From Sitta carolinensis (taxonomy: Eukaryota > Chordata > Aves > Passeriformes > Sittidae), in NCBI GenBank assembly GCA_032173965.1, contig CM063289.1, positions 28,049,690 through 28,113,689 on the forward strand: a DNA stretch of 64,000 bases, read 5' to 3'. Under the pieces are notes generated by a model. It worked only from the letters and a program-made list of their open reading frames with translations, searched no databases and was not told where the DNA came from. Of this stretch, positions 48,961-62,500 are shown piece by piece. A program made the translations under genes and the position numbers. How positions within the stretch are numbered: position 1 is the stretch's first letter; every line of letters begins with the position of its first letter.

Positions 48961-49250
48961 AGCATCACAGAATAGCTTGGGTTGGAAGGGATGTTTTGAG
49001 TTCATCTAGTCTAATCCCCTGCCATGGGCAGGGACATCTTCCACTAGACCAGGTTGCTCCAAGACCTATCCAACCTGACTGGCTTTCAGGGATGGGGCAG
49101 CCACAGCTTCCCTGGAAAATCAGTTCCAGTGCCTCACCACCCTCATTGTAAAAATCATCTTCTTATACCTAATCTAAATCAACCCTCTTTTAGGTTAAAA
49201 CCATCACCCCTTATCCTTTAGACAAGGTTCCCTCTTCTCCCCTGCCTTTC
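48961..49250 (-). mobile_element. CR1 LINE 3' fragment
   Basis: AGCATCACAGAATAGCTTGG, CTGCCATGGGCAGGGACATC, TAGACCAGGTTGCTCCAAGA and GGGATGGGGCAGCCACAGCT identify a CR1 3' UTR, minus orientation. It lies just downstream of the coding-like block at 48.4-48.9 kb. Confidence 0.95.
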
Positions 49251-52200
49251 CAAACCCATCTTTCCCCAAGCAAATTTGTGTTTTTCAAGGCCACAGGCTG
49301 TTTTCCTGCGGTGTCCATATATCCTAAGCTATACAAACAGAAAGAGAGCTCATTTGATCTAAACCAGAGCACAAGGGAGTATGACAAACAAGCAGCAGGA
49401 CAAGAGGCAGACTGTGAAACCAAAGCAAATAAAATAAGGTTACATGGCTGCATAATTGAGCCAGCCCCTGTTTCCAAATCTTATCAGGGGTCTACTTCCT
49501 GATGTTATTACAGAGAATTGCAGCTAGTGATGCCAACCTACACACCACAGCTATAGGCACAGGAGAAACTTGGTTGTGGAGAGGCCCCTGGAAGAGGACA
49601 GGGAGGTGGCTGGAGGATTTCTGGACTCAGGCATCAAAGTTCCCTATGAATGCTCTATCTGGTCTGATACCTAAACCAGAGTTTAGGGGCATATCTGCAG
49701 GACTCCAGCTCCTAGGAAGAAACAACTTTTGATAAGGTCCATCACTCAGCTGTCCTGCAAACTCTTCAGGTTCCAAGTTTACAGTAGTTCTGCTTCCTGG
49801 GCTGTGTACATACTAAAACAGATGCTGTTCAGGGAAGAAAGGGAAGTGGTGATCTGCAGGTAATCTCTCCACATGAGCACTGTGGATGAACCCTGGGAAA
49901 ATATCTACAGACAGCATGAGACGGGTCAAATTCTGCTGATAAATGATCACAACAAATATAAGGATCGTTTTTCATTACAACTGGGGCTGTTTGCAAGGGA
50001 AAAGGTCTTTTGAGATCCATTGCAGAACTTCACAGAGCAACTTATTTGTTCTTACTTGAAGTGATTCAATTTTTTGTAGTGCGCTGCTGATTCAAGGCCA
50101 GAGCTTTGGTAACCCTAAGTGTAGTATGATTAATAACCTCTTACTCCAACAAATTGCTGGTTTGTACTCTTCAACAAACCCCTGCTTTTGCAAGCCTTGT
50201 TCTAATGTTTACTGCAGAGCTTCATCTTTTGCATAGGATTCTGCTTTAGGGAAATTATGTTTCAGATTTCTATATCATTTCAACACAACCAAAAGAGAAA
50301 ATCTGATTTTCTTTTAATTCAACATAGATCGCATTTCAAGTATCACCAAGAAAGAAACCTCCTGGAACTTACTTTGTGATTTATGACTACCCCTTTCAGA
50401 ACAATTTCTATTTATACATTCATTTATTGTGTCTCTTGGTGTCATATCTTTGGCAAAGTCATTGGACAGCATAGTGTGTCCCAATTCTCCCTCCATCAGA
50501 AAACATTTAGCAGAACTGCCTTTTAGTAATGATAGTGCTTTTTAATTTTCCAGAATGAGAATGTGGATTGTACCACTTTACTCAATTTTTCCTTTGATTA
50601 ATGGGAGCACACTTCAGCATACTGAGACCAGGGCAGCAAGTTTGCTGGCCTGAAACAATTCCAACAGAAAGTTTAAAGTATAAAAAAAAGAGGGAACTTG
50701 GAATGTATTGTTTTAAGGTAGATTCAGGGTGAATTGGAAGATAAGACAATGGAAAGGTGGAGAAAGAAATTCTGTTGGAAACAAGGATATTTATGAGAAC
50801 CAAGTCATTGCATGGACATACTTATTGCTTGGATAGGAAGAGATGAAAAGAAATACTCTGCTGATAATTATAATAGATGATCCTGCTTCCCTGCTGTCTT
50901 CCATCATAAACAAATGGCATAAGCCAACAGTTAAACATCATATATTTTAATTAGTATTTAAAGCACTTAGTTATCTTTGTACTGAGTAACTGCAACAAAA
51001 GTTTGTCAGGCTGGAATGCAAAGGGGGGAGTTTAGCAAGGAAAAGCAATCTGATCTGTGCTCAGTGCTGTGGCCTCCCTTCAGATACCTAAACCCTTACA
51101 TGCCAAATTCCAGATGACATTTCCAAAGGAAAAATAAAATAAGTGGAGAACAAAAACAACTGATGTGAAGTAAATAACTCCTTGGTCCTTGACTTTTCAA
51201 TGATACATGTATGGGGCAAGCAGAGCTGCACACTGGCACTAAAGCTGTGCCTGCACAACTGCTCCGGTCAAGGAATGCATGAACAGATTGCTAAATGTTG
51301 ACAAACTGCTCCAGCATATTCATTATTCAAAGTATGAGGTATTAGACACTTACATTTTTTTTAAACTATTGCCTACTTGTGAAACATTTGCTAGCATCAT
51401 CAGTATCCAAGTATTCTAATTATGATTTTTTTTGTCGGGGCTGAGTTAGGATTTTGTTGACCTCTTGTTGCATGAGCTTAACTTGGCCATTAATGTTTGC
51501 AATACCTGATGAATACCATTGGTGTGAAATAAGCCCTGCTTGACAGCAACACAACTGTCAATCCACTACAGTTTAAGCTTATTAGGAAGGTGGCTTTTGG
51601 CCCAAAAGGTGCCCTAACTGTGATGGTTTAGAAAATGAGCACTGCATGGTGGTGGGGGCTCACTGACCTACAGTGATTGTAAAGATTGTAAGATTAGTGT
51701 TTCCTGGAAACTGAACCCATAATATTGAGGAATTGAGACTTTTGATTAACAACCAAACTAGAAGGTCAACCTGACTTCATGAAGATAAAGTGAAGTTTTA
51801 GTGGAACTGAAGCCAAGAGGGAGCTCACCAGTTGCAACTGCTGACGCAGGATTCATCTCCACAGGCTGCCTAAGGAAAGAGATCCAGTGGCATTTATAGT
51901 CTTCTCATCCTTTAATCTCCTTGGGATCCAAGCAAACAACTGTGTGCATGGCTTAGAGGGATAAATTTGAACAGGGTCCTGTGGTATTTCCTATGGAAAT
52001 CAAAGAAAATTAAAAAATTCTGAGGGAATTTTGCTCTCTGAAAACAAAACTGACAATTAATGGTATGCTATAATTAATGCATTTTCCTAAAATTTAGAAT
52101 CACGTGGAAAGAACATGAAAAGGAGAATGAGAAAATGCACCTCTGGGTAAAGGATGCTTATTTTGCTGTCTGTTCTGGGGGAGCATGCATGACCCTCTGC

Positions 52201-55139
52201 TAGGAACAGGGATGTGCCAAAGAAAGGTGATTTAGGGACACTCAGCTACAGTGCTGCCCTGTAATTGAAGCACAGCTTCCCCTTTGTCTTCTGGGGAGTG
52301 GACAGGAACCACAGCCAAGCACAGAGTCATCTCTGCTCTCCTCCAGGCTCCTCCAGAGTGGGTGCACTCCCCTTTTTGAAGTGAAAGCTTCCCAAAAGCT
52401 CCCAACACCAACAGCCTGCAGGGAGGCATTCAGTGTGCTTAGGAACCAGCATCCTCCCCCTCACACCCGCTGCTCTGGGTCTGGACACCCCCCCTGCATT
52501 GCTCACACTGCAGTGGGGCTGCAGTGGGGCATGGTGGTGCTCCCAGCACTGCCCCGTGGCTCCAGCAGGGTCGCTGCTGGGGATTGCCTTTGAGGGTGGA
52601 TGATTCCATTCTGGCCAGTTTGTCTATCTCTGCTGGCCCTGGGGAGCTTCCCTAACTAACAGCTCTGTTTGCAACGAGCCTGGAAAAAGCTTGACCTGCA
52701 CTTCTGAGTGCAAGGCTGCTCTGAACAGCTTGCCCAGTTGCAGAGTTATTGAAAACATTTACAAATGTAATTTTATTGCAAGAACAGACACAACTGTGAC
52801 CTTACTGATTGCTTTCCTAGTTATGGAAATGTTTCCCTGCTTTAAACCCCACAGCTCACCCTGCAGCCTCCCCAGCTTGATCATGCCCCATTAAGTGCTG
52901 TTCTAATATTAGTAGACCTTTGTTTCCACAACCTGGATTTTCCATATTTTCATCCCTACGACCAAAAAAGCTCATGGCCAAATAACAATGAGCTCATCTC
53001 AAATGCTTAAGCAGCCAGTGCCAGGTGAACAAATTGTCTATTATTAGACTCTTTCATGCTCTAAGAGCTTTTGTTCCCTACTTGCCTGCCTTAACACCTG
53101 CTGTTGCAATGTATATCAACTTTCAGAACATCATTCCCAGTAACAACAGAATGTAAAAATGTATTCAGGGATTGCTCAAACGCAAAGTGATTAAGTTTGT
53201 AGAGGGAGCTTTTGTCAAGCACAGAAACAAACAAAAAAAAATAAGGCGTGTGGTGATGGGACAGGAGTAATTATGAATACAAATCAAAAATCTTCACTGA
53301 ATCGACACAATTAAAAGTTAGGTATTGAATTGCAGGGAATTCATTCAGTGGCATTCAGGAAAACACTAATAGTTGTGAGAAATGAATTTGTATTAGTAGT
53401 AGTAGTAATAGGAATTTTTTTCCTTCAGTGAGTTTCACACAAATATAGAGTGTTTGACTGGTGTGTGAAAGCGTTGATGGGATTGTGTGGGTTGGGCATA
53501 TGGAAAAGGTGTAACCCAAACCCAGCAGCTTAAAAAACACATATATAGATATTTAAAAATATTTAGTAGTGTGATCCAAATGTTAGAGAAGGAAATCATA
53601 ATTAACAGGTTATAAGGTATGTTATGAGGAGGTCTGGCTTTTACTGGAGCAAGAACAGTCATGGCTTGTGGTACAGAAATGGACAACTGTTCTTATGTGG
53701 GATGGCTTTTTTTTTTCTTTGTACATTTTTCTTCTGTTCAGAAAATCAAACTTAAATGGTTGCTTTTACAGGCATGAAATAGATCTGGAGAGAGCAGCAC
53801 GACCTGGGAGAGGAGGCTCAGCAACCACCTGGAGTGGGCAAAATTCTTGCCCACGGCTGAATGGGTTCCCTCTCTCACCACATCAGATGTCCATTTATGA
53901 CAAAATTCCCCGTTATCCCCTTCTCACCTGCCACATCTATTTAGGTTGTAAATGTTCCAGGCCAGGAACTGTCTCTCACTGTGTGTTCATCCCTTGCACA
54001 GTACGGGGGGGCTCCAGGCTGTGTTGGGCTGTCACAGGATTTGCTGCACATGGTAAACAACATAGACATCCACGGACAGTGAAACCCCAAAAGCATTTGT
54101 TACCTCATTTTACTCTATAATAAATTCTGACCTTGGTTTAGTATTGCTATTGAAAAGATCTTAATGCCAGTTCCCAGAAAAGCAGAGTCTAGGCACTGTA
54201 TCACTTATTAAGTATTCAAATAGCAAGTTAGCTTCTCCTAGAAATAATCCCCAAAATATTCCCTATAACAGAAGGCAGTTTTCCTAACAAACCTTGTTTC
54301 ACTCTTCCTTCCAAAAACACCCAGTACAAGCAGCTGCATGCACTGCACCTCCATGGGACACAGCTATGTACTATGATGCTTGCACAGAAAGTCTGCTCTG
54401 GTTCTGGTTGCATTTGGATTTTATAATTTTCCAACCAGAATAGAGGGGATTGAGAATTATTGACTTTTCTTGCTGCTTATTTAATATATATGACCTCTCC
54501 CCACCAGTTAAAAATTCTGAAAAAATATTACTTACAAAAAAGAGGAGGACACAGAGCAGTCTCTGCTAAAGAAGGAATCGCTCTGCAGAAGTAGTTAGTC
54601 AAAATACATCTGTTAAAACAGGAAAAAATCAACAGCAAAGTTACTTAAACATGTACACCACATTCAAATTCGAGGAAAAAATGTTATTTTTGGACCGTAA
54701 CTATGGTAAGGGTACATTAGATCCTCTGCTACACTGCTAATAATGAATAAGAAATCTGGAGGCAGAAAGTGAAGTGTTCATCAGAGTTGCTTTAACTTGC
54801 TGTGTGATACCCACAGCAATCCCTGGGCACATGCCTTGGCTGTCCCTTGTGTCCCTGGGCAGACCCAGGGCAGGAGAGGCAGATCCACCACAGTGACTGG
54901 TGTCTTTCAGGGACATTCCCTGCTTCAAGTTGTTCCAGCTTTGTCCTGTCAAGAGGTGAAAACCAGCCATAGGTTTAAGGAGGCAATGGGTCAAAACCAC
55001 CCCCTTTCTTCAGAACTGATCAAAAATTAGTCCACAGAGGAGTCTCCAGCTTGGACTTTCAGCATGAAAATGCTCTGCTCTGTTTTCACGAAAGGCTACT
55101 CAAAATGTTGTATTTTAACTTCAATAAAGATGCATAATC
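49251..55139. other. Intergenic, no gene recognised
   Basis: Unique sequence. A stretch near 51.62 kb beginning TGTGATGGTTTAGAAAATGA may be a retroviral LTR fragment but has no confirmed second end. The 150-codon frame at 53.67-54.12 kb has no domain. Confidence 0.45.
53391..53407. repeat. (AGT)n microsatellite
   Basis: TTAGTAGTAGTAGTAATAGG: about four units of a trinucleotide repeat in intergenic DNA. Confidence 0.85.
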
Positions 55140-55235
55140 ATGGAAACATCAAGGCTGGAAAAGGCCTCTCAAATCATCGAGTCCAATCATTACCCCATCC
55201 CTTCCTTTCACAAATTATGGCCACATCTTAACAAA
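55140..55235 (-). mobile_element. Short CR1 LINE 3' fragment
   Basis: ATGGAAACATCAAGGCTGGA, AAAGGCCTCTCAAATCATCG and AGTCCAATCATTACC match the first part of the reversed CR1 tail; the rest is lost. Confidence 0.7.
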
Positions 55236-58200
55236 GGCAAACATTGAAACACCAAAAGTCCCTGAGTAATAAAACCCCAAACTACTAAAGAACCAAACAA
55301 GTCAGTAGAACTCAAATAGGGGAAAAATAAAAGGAAGAAGTTTCACTTAGGCAGCCCAAAGTCTTCCTGATGTATGATGTTTATTTGAGAGCTCTCACAA
55401 TATAGCATTAAAAAATTTGGGAAACATAATCACCCATACAAAAATCTGGTGAGTACATGACACAAACTCTTGCTGTAAGACATAATAATCCCTACTTCAT
55501 GTGTGAGATTTATTCCAAGAATTTGTTATTACACTTATGAATGTAAACATAAAACATATATGAAAGATAACAGGCAGGACAATTCACTCATACAGATCAT
55601 CCAGAACACATCTGACATGATCTCTTGTGTCACATGGCCAAGCACATCTTTCTTAGAAGCTCTTATGTATCCATCAGCATAAAAGAGACTTTTCTGCCTC
55701 TGGTGTTGCACAGTGGTATCGCAGGGCCGCTGTGAAATAGGTTCAGGGGGCTCATGAATCTGCCTCAGCCACCAAAGATAAACAAATCTGGAACTCATTA
55801 GTCTTCACACGGCAGTGTTTTGGCACACAGAGGAAAAGGAGTTATCAAGACTAAATTCAGAAAGGTTGATATATGTATCTACATCTCAAAATGTCTGTTA
55901 AACTGCCAACATGCTTCACATAGTCCCTGTGAGGTTTGTATTTTTTCCTGCATTGTTTAAGCTGTCAAATGTTAATGTGTTTCTGGCTTAATTTATTACA
56001 CTGATATGACAAGTTATGAGCAAATGTATTCTTGTTTACTACTGTTAATATTTTGGTTATACTCATTAAGAGCAGTTTTAAGATTAGTCTTTTTTGTTAT
56101 TTTGCACAGTGGAAAAGAAGCAAAAGTCTTCAGTGAGGACTGCATCCCACTGCTGCTTGCAGCATGGGCTTCAAACTGGAGTGCTCCCATTAACTATTAA
56201 ATCATCACCACAGATCAGGACAAATCCTAATGAAAGGGTGTTCCAGAACCTGCCTAATGGGTGAACTGCCCTGCTGCTTATGAGATCTCACCTGGATGTG
56301 AGAGATGGACGTTTCTACTAAGTGAAAATCCAGACTGTGCTCCTAAACAGGTAGAGTGCTTTTCTTCACTAACAGGAAGCCAAGATACATACAATTTTCT
56401 TTAATACTAGCAGGGTCCCCCTCTGAAGGGATGGTACAAAGTATTTCCCAGCCTGTCTTCTGCAGGGTCCAGTAGCTTTTTGTCATATTTAAGTTTTTTT
56501 AGCTCTTGAATTTCCTAAGTGAGAGCCAGTTTCGTTGGAAAGACGATGGAGCAGTCATGGTACAAGTGCTACTCTCTGGTGAAAATGCGAGAGAAACAAC
56601 TGGCTGGGGTAAACAGCACAGGGTCTGTGCTTTCCCTAGGAACACCTGGAGATGAGCTACAATCATCTTTATACATAAAAGGCACTTTGATGAGCATGAA
56701 CAATGTCAGGCTGTTAGTCCCACAGCATGATGCAATATGACATAGCCTAGTCCCAAACCCTATTGTGACACAAATTTAGAAGCAGACTTGGATGAAGATA
56801 GGGAATTCTGGCATGGGAATTATTTTAATACTCTGGAGTTTGTTTTCATTCTGATTTGGAAGGAGAAGAAGGAATTCTAGAAGGTTTGAAAAATTATCAG
56901 GCAATTTGGATAAGTCTCCAGTTAAAATTCCACTTGGTCGCATAATACAGAGACAGGAACTTGGAAGTCCCTGGTGAATGGGAGTCTCAGTGCTCGGGAG
57001 CCAATGCTCCTGGCTTTCCATGCATGCACAGAGCCCAGAGCTGCAGCAATCTGCTCAATGGGCTGTCAAGTTGCCCATCAGCTGAAACTCCAACGCCTCT
57101 TCCACTTTGCATTCAACCAGCTACAAATCCTGCTCACAAGACAGTGTCCAAGTTACTTTCTGTAAAATCCACATCTGTCTGGGCAGGAGCAAGATCCTTG
57201 ACAAATACAACTTCCCTAACTTGAGGGCGTTCCTGTTTATGTCCAGAGACAAAACTATAAAATTTCATTATAACTGTCAGTGATTAAAGCACATCCAAGA
57301 CAATAGGAACATTTCTGTTACCTTCAGTTGCCTTTGGGCCCAGAGGCTACACCTACACCCCCTTGTAGTATTTACTGCATACTGCAAAATACATTGCAAT
57401 ACAGATAAATTGCCTACAGAGCCTTAGCTCAGAAGTATTTGCTTATCTGGCAGGGTTTTTTAGTAGTCAAATTGAGACTTTTCTCTTTCAGTAGCTGAAT
57501 GAGGCAGATGGTTTGATTCAGTGTGGCCACAGAAAGAGAGCCAAAGGCAGTTCTGGGGCTATGTGTGGAAAGCCTTCACATCAGGGCTCAAGAATAGAGC
57601 TGCTGCAACATTCAGTGATGAAGAATGTTGCAAAGAGCAAGCATCAAGCAATTATTGGAATGACTTCTGCAGAGGCAGCCTACCTGGACCTACTGGACTG
57701 GTGGGTTCTGTCCATCCATACCTCACATGGTTCATTAGGGTACAGAGAGGAGGGTTCTGAAATTGGCCATTTCTTCTCTTGCATTATCAGGAATGTGCTT
57801 AAAAGTGTGGGCTTTAATAACATGCAATGCCTTGTGGTTGTGTGCCTCTAGAATATCTCTGGATATACTTATCCCTACCACACCAAGAATGGCACAGCAG
57901 GATTTTTTATAGCATTTCCTCAGGTAAAGAACAGCAGATGAACTCCAGGCCTTGTTCCTGTCCATATGTGACACAGGAATAATAAGGACATAGTTTTGAT
58001 TGAAGGGACTTATTTTTCCACAGGCTGAGGTTCCCTTTGGGAAATACACAAGCAAGAACTCCATTCTGACCTATTGTTACACTCCTACATCTTCCACTAT
58101 TCTATATATTTAATTACATTTCACTGTATCAGCAATCCTAGATATACTTTCCTTATCACTTATCAGATGCATATAATATATATATGCATTTATTTATTTT

Positions 58201-59548
58201 CAATATTCTGGCATGCAGTCAAAAACAGAATCAAATTTCTTGTTGCTACAAGCCAGTCCAGGCACCATGAGAAAACATGCCAATTGACAGAGGTAATTTA
58301 TATTTTGTTTGCAATGGATACAAAAATTTGATAACTTTCAGATATGTTTGCCTGGAAGCAAAGAGATATCTCAATGTTCAGGTAACCCAGATTTCCAGAT
58401 TAGGATGATGAGACAATCAGGCTACAGATCTTTGCTTGCTTAACCTTGGGAGTCACCACTCTCTTCTCAGTATTTTACAGTAAATACTTGGTACAGCTTT
58501 CATTCATTTTTACTTCACCACCATTGTGTGAGCTGGCCTCCAATGCTGACATTTCTTCTGCCTCTGTGTGCTTTCTTCCTTTATTTTTTTGTTGTTATGC
58601 TTCCCTGACATTTTTATTTTCTGGGTCATACCCCACTCCACTACATATCAGAAGCAAAGAAATAAAATTACTCACATAAAGCCCCTGCAAGAACTGGACC
58701 TGTTGCTTTCATCAGTGAGCTCCCCTCGTGTTTGATTGTTCAGATCTGAATAGCTGGAATATGTTTTAAGGCACAAAAGCACATTGTTTCATATGCTTAG
58801 GGAAGTTGGTGATGATGGGTAGATCTCAGCCTGCGTTGGAAATGCAGTACCTCTCTAACAAGTTGTCAATCTCAATTAAGACATCAACATGTCGAATTAG
58901 GAAGGTACTGCTGCACAGCCCATTGTTGAACTGCATGTCAGGTGAAATAAGCACTAATTATACACTTAGCCAAATATGTCTGTTCAATATTACTTCAAAA
59001 CTAAGGTCACTGAGTTATTGTGAAGTGGTAGTTTACACTATTTTGGATCCCACCAAATGGCAGGTGGCCATACAAATATGCAACTCAGCATGTTCTGCTT
59101 GGTCCCCACAGCTGTGCTGCCAATCAGTTAAGGATGGCTGCAAGTAAATGCTAATTAGCTTCTGTTGATCTGCATATTCCAGCAGCCTCCCAGGATTCCC
59201 ATTTTGATATGCAAGATTGCCAGTTGGGTATGTGATTGAATTAAGAACCAGAAAAGATTTTATCTTCCATGCAGGAAAATGTGGGTCTGAATCCCCAGTA
59301 GAGGCTGTTATCACTCTGATTTATGTTTGGCAGTGCCTGTCATTGGAGTGGTAGCAAAGGCTCAGTGCTAGAGGGTGCTACCTCCCTTCTTTTGGAGGAG
59401 AAAGGCTCTCTTCTTAAGAGCAAACACCATCTAGGGCCCGACCCACTCCTGGCTTTTACACTTGCAAGGCTTCCACATGTCTGCTTCTCCATGCAGGGTC
59501 CAGCAGATGCTCTTCTGTAGGTTGACTGGTTTTCCAAAAATAAATAGG

Positions 59549-59552
<4 letters not shown>
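55236..59552. other. Intergenic, no gene recognised
   Basis: Unique AT-rich sequence with a short TATA-rich tract near 58.17 kb and small chance frames only. Confidence 0.5.

Positions 59553-59591
<39 letters not shown>
59553..59591 (+). repeat. 39-base poly(A) run after AATAAA
   Basis: A pure A run of 39 bases begins nine bases after an AATAAA (59,539-59,544). The arrangement resembles a retroposed mRNA tail. No target-site duplication or source transcript was recognised in the preceding 250 bp. Confidence 0.7.
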
Positions 59592-59593
<2 letters not shown>

Positions 59594-62500
59594 AATGAAA
59601 GAGCAGAAGATTTTGAGTGATAGTTTTGGGGTTTTACATTGGTAGGGTTGCAAGGGGCAAAAAAATTAAAAAAAAAGAGATTTCCCAAGGTTGTCAATAG
59701 CCTATTAATTGCTGGCTGGTTACATTTGCAAGGACCCCTTAAGAAAGAAATGGCTGGAAAGTTGCACTTCTGGGAGCAAAGTGCTTAGATTTTGCACCTG
59801 TACTTCATAAGGAAAAATAATATGATCTCATTATGTAAACATTACAATAACAATTTTAAGAAATTTTGCTTGGCTCTGCTATTAGTGAGCACTGGTTCCC
59901 TGTAGTGAGGAAATTATATTTCTCAGAAACTGTTCAATGCATATGAAGGCAAAATAAAATTTGTCTCGTCTTGGTGATTTTTTACCTTATGGCTCGATTG
60001 GACATTGGAAGAAAAGTGATTATTTAATCACCCTGCCAAGTTTCTGTAGGTTGTTATCATATTGTTTCTTGTCTTGAAAATAACTCAAAGAAAAGGTTGG
60101 CTTCAGGGTGATGGAACATTGTATGCTGCCTTAAAATGCTGGGAAACTGTTCTTCCTTAGGGATTTGAAGTTATTTTCTATTTAAAATGACATTGTTCTC
60201 CCATTCATAAAGCTTGTCAGCACTATGCTTTAAACAAGACACCTAAGTATGTCAGCAATAATCCAATTCAATAAAGTTTATAGGAGAAAGTCATAGGTAA
60301 GAATTCACTGCAAATTTCAGTGGCGTATTTAATGTACAAAACTCTGAAAGCAAAATTACAATCACTATTTTAATATGTTCTTGTGTACCCTCATACAGTC
60401 AAAAACATTCTCTTCTAAAAGATACTAAAAAAACCCAGATGGATTAACATGTAAATTTAAATGAGTCCCAAATATTTTCAGAATTCTTCTGTTTCTGTGG
60501 TTGTAATGAATAAAATGAAGAAATAGGGGGGAAATACTTAAAAGAAAGAAATAACTGCCAAGAATTCTAAGTCAAATAAGGTTTTCTATCCCCTCTATTA
60601 TATGTACTATTATAAATTCAAAAGGAGTCTTGACCTAACTGCAGGAATAACCTACATTTATATATATTGCATATAAATATATACAGATGTATATTTTATA
60701 TATATATCTGTGGGATCAAAACCAAGCTTCAATAAGGAGAGAAACAGAATTATTTCTTCAGATGCAAATTCATCCTATCACCAAAACTCCTTGAGTTTTT
60801 ATGTGTTGATGTTTATATACTTTTATGTGTTTATAAGAAGGTGGAATTATTCATAAATGAAACTGAACACTATTAAAACCTTGTAATCCCCTTCTTTTGC
60901 CAGGTCATTTTTTTAATAGGTTGTGCATTAGCACTAAATATATGGCCCCAATTCCACAAGGCAATGAAGCACACAGTTAACTTTAAGCATCCTTGAAATC
61001 AAAGAGACTTATTTGCTTTGATAAATTCGGGCCCTAGGCTTCTTGAGATATTAAATAATATATCATATTTCTCTCCATTAAGCAAACTGCAGGGGCCAGA
61101 CAGTTTGAGAGGTGTTTTGTTCTTACTTTTTTGCAATGACACTCTCAAAATAAGTATCTTTGTCCTCAAATACATACGGGCAAGAGTACCTTTGTGCCCT
61201 CACATATTGCACAGGCTCCAAGGAACTCAGAAAGTAACACTGAGAATGGGTAAGTCAGAAAATGTCAGTAAAAATGCAGTTCAATCTATTTTTATAGTTT
61301 TATTATCATTTTGGCATTGACACATTTCAGAAGGTTTTGAAGTGCTCTGTGGCCCCAGTTTGTCAGATCACGGGGAGTTACATCACTTGTCCAAGCTTGG
61401 CCAAAACAGACAAGGACTTTCCAGTCTGGAAAGGGGTCTGGGAGAAAGAGATAAATATTGCACTGCATAAAAGCTAAACCAGTGAGGGGAAAAAAAAGAG
61501 AAGAAAGTAGATTTTGCATGTCTCACAAAACTGCAGTTAAACGTGTTATCTGGAAGCTAGTTTAAACGAAATAATATAAAATGCTTTTAAAATTTTTAAT
61601 ATCCATATGTGATTGATGGAGCGATAAAAGGTAATACTTGGGGTGGACATGCTAAGGAACTCGTGAAAAGTCTTTGTTGTCAAACAAAATTCAATCTAAG
61701 CAGAAAAAGACAAGCTTAGGCTATTCTATTTTGAAATAAATGATCTATTCATCCATTCCTTACTATCAAGTGAACTGCTGAAATAATGGGAATACTACTT
61801 TGCAGGACTAAACAGAGAAAAGATGCATTCAAACAATATATCAGTGATTATTCTTTACATCAAAATTGTAGAAATTTTTTATCCACTTCTCTCTAACACT
61901 CACACTCCAGTTTGTCTGTAAATACCTAACAAGGAAGAGCCTTCTTTTCGCTTTGGTTAGCTAACTCCACAAAAATAAATACCAGAAAGTGATAGTTAGG
62001 ATACATGCCAAGGAAAAAAGTCATCTTAATGAGAATTATTAACTCTTGGACCTGTCTTCCATAGGAAAAGGTTATTCTATTGAGTTCTTACTGTCCTGTT
62101 AGTTAAGTTGTAGGACAAGATCTTACCTCGGCAGAGAGGAGTGAAGCAAAGACAAAGATTCCTGTGTATGAACTGGAAACACTGATGATTGAAAACAGAA
62201 GAACTTCTAGAAGGAAAAACATAAATCTGAACAATTTCAACCTAACCATATCAAAGCTAAAAGTTATTCAAATTAATATCTGGGAAGGTTGAACTAGACA
62301 AGCTTCAAACAGAAAACTCCTTCATTTTATGGATGTGAAGCAGTATGAATCTATGTCCTGGTTCTACAGAGACTGAACTAAAAGATAGGGCTGCAAATAT
62401 GATGGGGATAAAGGTGGGGATAACCTTCCTGAGGTGGCTTCTGTATCCCAAGAGCTCTACACAGGCAATACATGACATCTGCTCTTGTCAAAGTCACCAG

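Noticed and set aside
51616..51900. Possible retroviral LTR starting TGTGATGGTTTAG
   Set aside because: No matching LTR end, target duplication or internal region was found, so it is not listed as a mobile element.
53668..54120. 150-codon plus-strand frame
   Set aside because: No domain or recognisable motif; part of it comes from a T run and simple sequence.
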